This document shows, piece after piece, positions 58,181-64,000 of a DNA stretch of 64,000 bases. Made by a program: the position numbers and the translations under genes. A model generated the notes under the pieces. The model saw only the letters and a program-made list of their open reading frames with translations, made no database searches and was not told where the DNA came from. The stretch lies in assembly GCF_030758455.1 (NCBI RefSeq), contig NZ_CP132353.1:4216001-4280000 (forward strand), written 5' to 3'. The stretch is from Erwinia pyri. Lineage in GTDB: Bacteria; Pseudomonadota; Gammaproteobacteria; Enterobacterales; Enterobacteriaceae. The stretch's first letter is position 1, and every line of letters starts with the position of its first letter.

Positions 58181-60735
58181 CAATGCATTTGATAGCGCTG
58201 AGCGTAGTCGCCGTTGGCATCGTAATCCGGGACGGTGGCGCAAAGCTGGGCCAGCGTCTGGCTACGGAAAGGAATAACCTGGAAACGGTTATCAACGTTC
58301 ACAATCTGATAGAACTGCGGCAAATTGAAATTGATAAAGCTGGAACCATAGGTAAAACGGTCATGCGAAGAGGAGTAGAAGCGGCTGACGTCACGCACAA
58401 GCTCCTCTTTACTGCCTTCACAGTGGTGATAGATCTCTACCCGGTTGGTTTCATCCAGAATATAGATATTGAAGCCGCGATCGTCTTTGGTATCTTCAAA
58501 GAAGAACTGAATAAGCCCTTCACTGGCATAGCCGTTCACTACCGCAGGCAGGCGAGACTGGTCAGTTTCCACCTTGATCGACAAACCGTGCAGTTTGTTA
58601 TTAGAGATAGCTCCGTAGAACTCCACGGCGTTTTCCAGCTTCTGTACAGAGACGCTGAGGCGCTCAAAGAACAGCCCCCAGGTTTGCCCCGCAACGCGGA
58701 CGGCCTTGAAACGCCCCGGTTCCTGACGCGTACTGGAGAGGCGCAGCTCAATACATTCTGAAACCAGCTGCTGAACGCGGGTGCGGATCAACCCACGCAG
58801 ATGCTGGCTGTAGCAGAACACCTCAACGGAATCTGGCGGGGCGGCATCCTGATGCATTTTGCCGAGGATCGTTTTCAGCCCTTCAATCATCGCCTGCTCG
58901 CCGTTGAAATGCAGCGTTCGCACCTCATTCCACGAGTTGCGATAGAGCAGATCGATACTGCCAATCAGGCATTGCTGCTGCTGACCAAAGCTGAACACAT
59001 CCAGCTTGCGGAAATCAAAATGCACCACCTGATTACGGAAGGCGGCCGTCGGGTCATATTCCAGGTTGACGATAATCGCCAGATGACGAATTTCACACGG
59101 GCTGTAGAGCGCTTTCGGCGTGGGGGAAGGCACACGCAGCGGGAAATGGTGTGAGACATCCGCCACCAGCTCCTGCAGCCGGGCCAGATCGCAGGTCTCA
59201 TTGCCTTTAATATGCAGATGCGTTTTGCTGGTCAACAGGCCGTTGAACCATGCCCAGGCCACCAGCTTGTTGAGATAACGGTTATATTCCAGCGGCTGAT
59301 GGCTGATAATCGACTGCATATCGGGCGACTGGTTATAGAGATACCAGCCGGCGCGGTTAGCGCGCCCGTGCGGAACATGAATAAAGGTCAGATGAGACTC
59401 AGAGAGATCGGGTGAAATCTGTGGGTTCACCAGGGTCACTTTACCCGGCAGCGCTTCAAATGCCGCATAGAGCTTACGGGTCAACACGCCAATATCCTGC
59501 GGGCTGGCGCTGACGCTCAGGTTATTGCGGCGGGCAAAACGGATCAGGTTACGATAACTCTGCATCATCGCATCCAGCAGTTCATTGTGCGCTTCCCGTA
59601 CGCGACCAATCTTCCAGTCCGCGCGGCTGTCCAGAATGGTAAGACGCTCGGCATCCCAGCCCCACTCCGTCACCAGTTGGTTAAGAATTTCACGCCGCCA
59701 GCCTGAGTTTTCGGTCTCTACCGAGAGCTTTTCACACACTTTCAGATAGAAACAGCGGCGAACCAGGTCAAGCCGCGCATGGTCATCAATGCTGGTGAGA
59801 TAGTGCGTCACCCTTTCCAGCATCATGCAATAAGGGTCGAGGCCGTAAGAGACGATTTCACCATCATGCAGGCGCTGTTTAATATCCATCGCCAGCAATT
59901 TAGTGCTGGGGTATTCCCAGGAGTACGCTTCAAGCAGCAGCGTTTTAAGCACTGCTTTGTAAGGCGAGTCGATACTTTTATAGAGCTGCCACAGGCTGGC
60001 GCCAAAGTACTCTTCCGCAGAGAGCGTATCCAGGCCGCCGAGGTCAAGCCACTCATTCGGGGTCAGTACACCCTTTTGGTAGAGTGACATAACGTAGTCG
60101 TCGTAGTGCTCCTCTTCCTCGCCCGGCACCATATTCCACAGAATACGCTTACCGGCGAGCCGGACGGCGGTGCGGTAAAATTCATCCAGTAACAGGATAT
60201 GCTGCGTTGAACCGCAGTCCTCGCCACCGAGGCTGCCGCTTTCGTTATGGCGGAAGCGATTTTCATCAATCAGGAAAAAGCTCGCTTCCACGCCCATCGC
60301 CGCACACCATTTTTGCAGCAGGATGCATTTTTTCTGCAGCGCCAGCCGCTCTTCATTATCCAGCCAGGACTGGTGACAGACCCAGATATCCAGGTCAGAG
60401 GTCAGGTTTTGCCCTACGGAAGAGGTGCTGCCCATGGAGTAGACGCCGGTGATCGGCAGTTCTCCCTGGGGAGGTGTGGCCGCAAAGTATCCAGATTTTT
60501 GTTCTAAATCAGTAAGATAATCAGACTGGCTTTCATCAGGCGTGTAAAAGCTGATGCCATGTGGAACGTTACCTTCAAGGTAACCCGGCATCAGCGGATG
60601 ATGATAATGTAATAAGGTTGGCAGCAGACTGTAAACCTGTTGGAACGATGGTCCCATGGCAGCCAGAGCGCGATCGACGCGCAGCTGGTTGATGGCATCC
60701 AGTCTCTGTTTCAGTGTCTCTATGTAGAGGTACAA
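58180..60735 (-). CDS. cyaA: Class I adenylate cyclase
   Basis: Makes cyclic AMP for CRP-dependent regulation. The 851-residue product starts at a TTG codon (60735), the conserved weak start of enterobacterial cyaA; the frame is open 88 codons further but that part reads through the promoter region. The catalytic N-terminal half has GSTSSVGQ at 102-109 and Asp114/Asp116 (SDLDIW), typical of class I cyclases; the C-terminal part (from about 540) is the regulatory domain controlled by enzyme IIA-Glc. Divergent from hemCDXY. Confidence 0.96.
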   Translation of the reverse strand: MYLYIETLKQRLDAINQLRVDRALAAMGPSFQQVYSLLPTLLHYHHPLMPGYLEGNVPHGISFYTPDESQSDYLTDLEQKSGYFAATPPQGELPITGVYSMGSTSSVGQNLTSDLDIWVCHQSWLDNEERLALQKKCILLQKWCAAMGVEASFFLIDENRFRHNESGSLGGEDCGSTQHILLLDEFYRTAVRLAGKRILWNMVPGEEEEHYDDYVMSLYQKGVLTPNEWLDLGGLDTLSAEEYFGASLWQLYKSIDSPYKAVLKTLLLEAYSWEYPSTKLLAMDIKQRLHDGEIVSYGLDPYCMMLERVTHYLTSIDDHARLDLVRRCFYLKVCEKLSVETENSGWRREILNQLVTEWGWDAERLTILDSRADWKIGRVREAHNELLDAMMQSYRNLIRFARRNNLSVSASPQDIGVLTRKLYAAFEALPGKVTLVNPQISPDLSESHLTFIHVPHGRANRAGWYLYNQSPDMQSIISHQPLEYNRYLNKLVAWAWFNGLLTSKTHLHIKGNETCDLARLQELVADVSHHFPLRVPSPTPKALYSPCEIRHLAIIVNLEYDPTAAFRNQVVHFDFRKLDVFSFGQQQQCLIGSIDLLYRNSWNEVRTLHFNGEQAMIEGLKTILGKMHQDAAPPDSVEVFCYSQHLRGLIRTRVQQLVSECIELRLSSTRQEPGRFKAVRVAGQTWGLFFERLSVSVQKLENAVEFYGAISNNKLHGLSIKVETDQSRLPAVVNGYASEGLIQFFFEDTKDDRGFNIYILDETNRVEIYHHCEGSKEELVRDVSRFYSSSHDRFTYGSSFINFNLPQFYQIVNVDNRFQVIPFRSQTLAQLCATVPDYDANGDYAQRYQMH

Positions 60736-60828
60736 GACGTCTCGCCTGATTGTCCCAGTGCTGATAAAAAAACCCTGTTTCCCAAATCCGCCGCTTGATT
60801 TGAATATAATCGTGCGAATTATTGCTGG

Positions 60829-60850
60829 AAACGTGATCAATCTAACACCT
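60829..60850. promoter_or_regulatory. CRP site in the cyaA promoter region
   Basis: Core TGTTAGATTGATCACG on the minus strand matches the TGTGA-N6-TCACA pattern at most positions and is nearly the site known from E. coli cyaA, where cAMP-CRP represses the main promoter. An A/T-rich -10-like block (TATATT, near 60803-60808) lies downstream. Confidence 0.75.
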
Positions 60851-60963
60851 GGCAGATTGACCGTAAAGAAAGTTGCGCTACACAACAGTTTAGCACGTTT
60901 TACGATCGCCCGACTTTTCGATCCCTCAGCCTGCCTTCTTCCTGCCGTTAAAAACCGTGGAAA

Positions 60964-60993
60964 CTGACAGCATTCCCGTATCAATGATAGGAT
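60964..60993 (+). promoter_or_regulatory. Possible hemC promoter
   Basis: CTGACA (60964-60969) and TAGGAT (60988-60993) with an 18-base spacer, 30 bases before the hemC ATG. Both hexamers are imperfect, so this is a candidate only. Confidence 0.45.
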
Positions 60994-61023
60994 AATCAAT
61001 GAACGATAAAAACGGTAAGAAGC

Positions 61024-61965
61024 ATGTTAGACAAAATTTTAAGAATTGCCACCAGGCAAAGTCCGCTTGCACTCTGGCAGGCACATTATGTTCAGCAGCG
61101 TCTGATGGCTTGCCATCCGGGGCTGCGCGTCGAACTGGTCCCGATGGTCACCAAGGGTGATGTGATCCTGGACACGCCGCTGGCGAAGGTCGGCGGCAAG
61201 GGATTATTTGTCAAAGAGCTGGAACAGGCGATGCTCTCCGATCGCGCAGATATCGCCGTTCATTCAATGAAAGACGTGCCGATTGAGTTCCCTGAAGGGC
61301 TGGGGCTGGTCACTATCTGCGAGCGGGAAGATCCGCTTGATGCCTTTGTTTCTAATCAGTTCGATTCGGTAGACGCTCTGCCTCAGGGTGCCGTGGTCGG
61401 TACTTCAAGCCTGCGTCGTCAGTGTCAGCTCAGCGCCCGTCGCCCGGACCTGGTTATCCGTTCGCTGCGTGGGAATGTGGGAACACGTCTGGGCAAGCTG
61501 GATGCCGGTGAGTACGATGCTATTATTCTCGCCGTTGCGGGGCTGAAACGTCTTGGCCTGGGCGACCGTATCCGCCACGCCATGCCGGCCGAAGAGTCGT
61601 TGCCTGCCGTGGGCCAGGGTGCAGTGGGAATTGAATGCCGACTGGACGATGCTCAGGCTATTGCCCTGCTCTCAGCGCTGAATGACGAAGAGACCGCTAT
61701 TCGCGTTAAAGCGGAGCGGGCGATGAACACGCGCCTGGAAGGTGGCTGTCAGGTTCCTATCGGCAGTTTTGCGCTGCTGCAGGGTGATGAGCTCTGGCTG
61801 CGCGGCCTTGTGGGGTCGCCAGATGGCAAAGTGATGGTTCGCGGTGAACGACGTGGCCCGAAGGAAGAAGCTGAGAAAATGGGCATATCTCTGGCTGAAG
61901 AGCTGCTGGACAACGGCGCCCGTGAAATCCTTAAAGAAGTCTATCAGGGAAATCCGCCGCAATGA
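61024..61965 (+). CDS. hemC: Hydroxymethylbilane synthase (porphobilinogen deaminase)
   Basis: Joins four porphobilinogens into linear hydroxymethylbilane in heme synthesis. The 313-residue product has catalytic Asp84 (HSMKDVP) and Cys242 (GGCQVP), which carries the dipyrromethane cofactor. Length and start ([19 protein letters not shown]) match E. coli. First gene of hemCDXY, divergent from cyaA; its end overlaps hemD by four bases. Confidence 0.97.
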   Translation: MLDKILRIATRQSPLALWQAHYVQQRLMACHPGLRVELVPMVTKGDVILDTPLAKVGGKGLFVKELEQAMLSDRADIAVHSMKDVPIEFPEGLGLVTICEREDPLDAFVSNQFDSVDALPQGAVVGTSSLRRQCQLSARRPDLVIRSLRGNVGTRLGKLDAGEYDAIILAVAGLKRLGLGDRIRHAMPAEESLPAVGQGAVGIECRLDDAQAIALLSALNDEETAIRVKAERAMNTRLEGGCQVPIGSFALLQGDELWLRGLVGSPDGKVMVRGERRGPKEEAEKMGISLAEELLDNGAREILKEVYQGNPPQ

Positions 61966-62702
61966 GTATCCTGGTCACCCGCCCCGCCCCGGCTGCCGAT
62001 GAGCTGGTCAGCCGATTATGCCAGCAGGGGCGGGCGGCCTGGGCGATGCCTTTAATAGAGTTCACGCCAGGCGTGGATCTCGACAAGTTGGCAGATAGCC
62101 TTGCCCGCCTGCAGCCGGGTGACCTGGTTTTTATCCTCTCTCAGCACGCTATCCATTACGCGCAGCCAGCAATGTTACGCGCAAAGGCTGCCTGGCCTGA
62201 CAGCTTGAACTATTATGCTATTGGTCGCACCACCGCGCTGGCACTTCACGCCGCCAGCGGCCTGGAGGTTGTCTGGCCGCATGAGCGTGAGACCAGCGAA
62301 GTGCTGATTCAGCTTCCCGCCCTGCAGCAGGTTGCCAACAAACGGGCGATTATTTTACGCGGTAACGGTGGGCGGGAGTTGCTTGCGGAGACCTTGCAAG
62401 CTCGTGGCGCTTCTGTAGAGTTTATTGAATGCTATCAACGCTGTGCAAAAATTTACCAGGGCGCGATTGAAGGCCGTCGCTGGCGCGACAGAGAGGTTGA
62501 TACCCTGGTAGTCACCAGTGGAGAGATGCTGCAACAGCTTTATTCGCTGTTCCCCGAGATCGATCGCGAGGAATGGCTTCTGCACTGCCGACTGGTTGTC
62601 GTCAGTGAACGTTTGGCTACCCGCGCCAGGGAACTGGGCTGGCGAGACATCAGGGTGGCCGATGGTGCCGATAACGACGCCTTGCTGCGCGCGTTACGCT
62701 AA
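61962..62702 (+). CDS. hemD: Uroporphyrinogen-III synthase
   Basis: Closes hydroxymethylbilane with inversion of ring D to uroporphyrinogen III. The 246-residue product has the two Rossmann-like lobes of the family; conserved pieces are [11 protein letters not shown] (about 59-69), the conserved Tyr in YYAIGRTTA, and [12 protein letters not shown] (about 184-195). Sequence conservation in this family is low, so the operon position and length (equal to E. coli) are important evidence. Confidence 0.95.
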   Translation: MSILVTRPAPAADELVSRLCQQGRAAWAMPLIEFTPGVDLDKLADSLARLQPGDLVFILSQHAIHYAQPAMLRAKAAWPDSLNYYAIGRTTALALHAASGLEVVWPHERETSEVLIQLPALQQVANKRAIILRGNGGRELLAETLQARGASVEFIECYQRCAKIYQGAIEGRRWRDREVDTLVVTSGEMLQQLYSLFPEIDREEWLLHCRLVVVSERLATRARELGWRDIRVADGADNDALLRALR

Positions 62703-62725
62703 ACTTAAATATGGGATGTGCCACA

Positions 62726-63847
62726 ATGACGGAACAAAAAGATTCCTCCGCCATGGTTGATGAAACCACCCCAGCGGTTGAGACCTCTACACCAGAACCA
62801 CGCAAGTCGAAAAATAGCGGCACGGCGTTAGGCATTCTGGCGATAGCGATCGCGCTGGCTATTGGCGTGGGACTTTATATAAATGGTAAACACCAGGCTC
62901 AACAGCAGGCCGCGGCTAACCAGACGCTGGCTAATCAACTTTCCGATCTGCAACAGCAGGCCGCCAGCGATAAGCAAACGCTGACGCAACAGCTGGCTAA
63001 GCAAACCAGCGCGTTAGAGACTGCCCATCAGCAGCAAGCAGCTACCAGCCAGCAGCTGGATGAGCTGAAAGAAAAAGTTGCCACTATCTCCGGCAATGAT
63101 GCCCACACCTGGCTGCTGGCTCAGGCTGATTACCTGGTGAAACTGGCTGGCCGTAAATTGTGGAGCGATCAGGATGTCACTACCGCTGCGGCTCTGTTAA
63201 AAAGCGCCGATGCCAGCCTGGCCGATATGAATGACCCCAGCCTGATCGATGTTCGCCGGGCGTTAACCCAGGATATCAGCGGCCTCTCTGCGGTGAGCCA
63301 GGTGGACTATGATGGCATCATCCTGAAGCTGAATCAGCTCTCCAACGGGGTCGACAATCTGCGCCTTGCGGATAACGACAGCGATGACAGCCCAATGGAT
63401 CAGGACAGCGACGAGCTCTCTTCTTCCCTGCGCGAATGGCGTCAGAATCTGGTCAAGAGCTGGCATAACTTTATGGATGACTTTATTACCATTCGCCGTC
63501 GTGATACCACGGCTGAGCCTCTGCTGGCACCGAATCAGGATGTCTACCTGCGTGAAAATATTCGTTCGCGTCTGCTGATCGCTGCTCAGGCTGTTCCGCG
63601 TCATCAGGACCAGATTTACAAGCAATCCATCGATACGGTCTCCGCCTGGGTTCGTGCATGGTTCGACACCAACGATCCGGCCACCAAAGCCTTCCTTACT
63701 CAGCTCGACGACCTGAGTCAGCAGAGCGTTTCTATGGATGTGCCTGATGCGCTGCAAAGCCAGCCAATGCTGGATAAACTGATGCAGACGCGCGTGCGTA
63801 ACCTGCTGGCGCAGCCCAGTGCCGGGCAACAGCAGCAGGGAGAATAA
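62726..63847 (+). CDS. hemX: HemX family membrane protein
   Basis: Inner-membrane protein of the heme operon; once called a uroporphyrinogen III methyltransferase, but it lacks that domain and its role is not proven. From the ATG at 62726 it is 373 residues: a Thr/Glu-rich cytoplasmic start, one membrane helix (about 36-55), a Gln-rich coiled coil (about 58-120), then the conserved [20 protein letters not shown] domain. It is shorter than E. coli HemX (393) at the C-terminus. An ATG five codons upstream is possible. Confidence 0.92.
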   Translation: MTEQKDSSAMVDETTPAVETSTPEPRKSKNSGTALGILAIAIALAIGVGLYINGKHQAQQQAAANQTLANQLSDLQQQAASDKQTLTQQLAKQTSALETAHQQQAATSQQLDELKEKVATISGNDAHTWLLAQADYLVKLAGRKLWSDQDVTTAAALLKSADASLADMNDPSLIDVRRALTQDISGLSAVSQVDYDGIILKLNQLSNGVDNLRLADNDSDDSPMDQDSDELSSSLREWRQNLVKSWHNFMDDFITIRRRDTTAEPLLAPNQDVYLRENIRSRLLIAAQAVPRHQDQIYKQSIDTVSAWVRAWFDTNDPATKAFLTQLDDLSQQSVSMDVPDALQSQPMLDKLMQTRVRNLLAQPSAGQQQQGE

Positions 63848-63849
63848 GC

Positions 63850-64000
63850 ATGCTTAAAGTGCTGATACTGTTTATTTTACTGATTGCAGGCGTGGTGCTT
63901 GGCCCGCTGCTGGCGGGTCATCAGGGCTATGTACTGATCCAGACTGACAGCTGGAATATTGAAACCAGCGTCACCGGGCTGGCAATCATCCTGATCCTGT
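63850..64000 (+). CDS. hemY: HemY, N-terminal part (cut by window edge)
   Basis: Inner-membrane protein with tetratricopeptide repeats, tied to late heme or assembly steps in enterobacteria; not the protoporphyrinogen oxidase HemY of Gram-positives. Only 50 residues are present. They show a first membrane helix (MLKVLILFILLIAGVVLGPL), the conserved GHQGYVLIQTDSWNIETS stretch and the start of a second helix (GLAIILIL). It begins two bases after the hemX stop. Confidence 0.95.
   Translation, partial: MLKVLILFILLIAGVVLGPLLAGHQGYVLIQTDSWNIETSVTGLAIILIL

Noticed and set aside
60736..60999. Upstream extension of cyaA by 88 codons to an ATG-like start
   Set aside because: It reads through the promoter and CRP site; alignment to E. 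coli places the start at the TTG at 60735.

Overview
This window is a piece of the conserved chromosomal backbone of a gamma-proteobacterium of the order Enterobacterales. Almost every protein lines up over nearly its full length with its Escherichia coli K-12 counterpart as I remember it, and most local gene orders are the E. coli ones. Several differences show it is not Escherichia itself: the rRNA junction, glpTQ and yehS at unusual places, longer TatB, LptM and RmuC, and a shorter GlpQ. An Erwinia/Pantoea-like or related genus is my best guess, but I cannot prove the genus by eye. I see no prophage, insertion sequence, CRISPR array or obvious genomic island.

Layout. (1) 1-6450, minus strand: start of rpoB, rplL, rplJ, rplA, rplK, nusG, secE, tufB and four tRNAs (Thr-GGU, Gly, Tyr, Thr-UGU) behind one strong promoter. 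(2) 6945-9918: coaA (+), then murB-birA (-). (3) 10148-15658: one complete rRNA operon on the minus strand, with promoters P1 and P2, boxA, 16S, tRNA-Glu(UUC), 23S, 5S and two terminators. (4) 15699-19691: pepQ-yigZ-trkH-hemG. (5) 19834-23290: FadR-controlled fadBA. (6) 23326-33505: fre and ubiD, rfaH, tatD, and the ubiE-ubiJ-ubiB-tatABC cluster with rmuC. (7) 33697-38973: udp, dlhH, metE and metR with udp, metE and metR control sites. (8) 39072-43262: yehS, the biotin transporter yigM, and glpTQ. (9) 43303-50960: yigL, pldB, rhtB, rhtC, recQ, pldA, yigI, rarD. (10) 51010-57692: corA with a short leader ORF, uvrD with a LexA box, and the dapF-yigA-xerC-yigB group. (11) 57720-64000: lptM, cyaA, and the divergent hemCDXY operon, cut off inside hemY.

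Functional themes are transcription and translation (RNA polymerase, ribosomal proteins, EF-Tu, rRNA, tRNA), cofactor and lipid-quinone synthesis (CoA, biotin ligase, heme, ubiquinone), envelope work (Sec, Tat, MurB, PldA, LptM), fatty-acid and glycerophosphodiester use, and DNA maintenance (UvrD, RecQ, XerC, RmuC).

The most interesting points are not new gene systems. They are an 18-codon leader ORF upstream of corA, a 34-bp tandem repeat between cyaA and lptM, repeat-built tails on TatB and LptM, the single rRNA operon joining hemG to murB, and the two-repeat protein YehS in a non-E. coli location.
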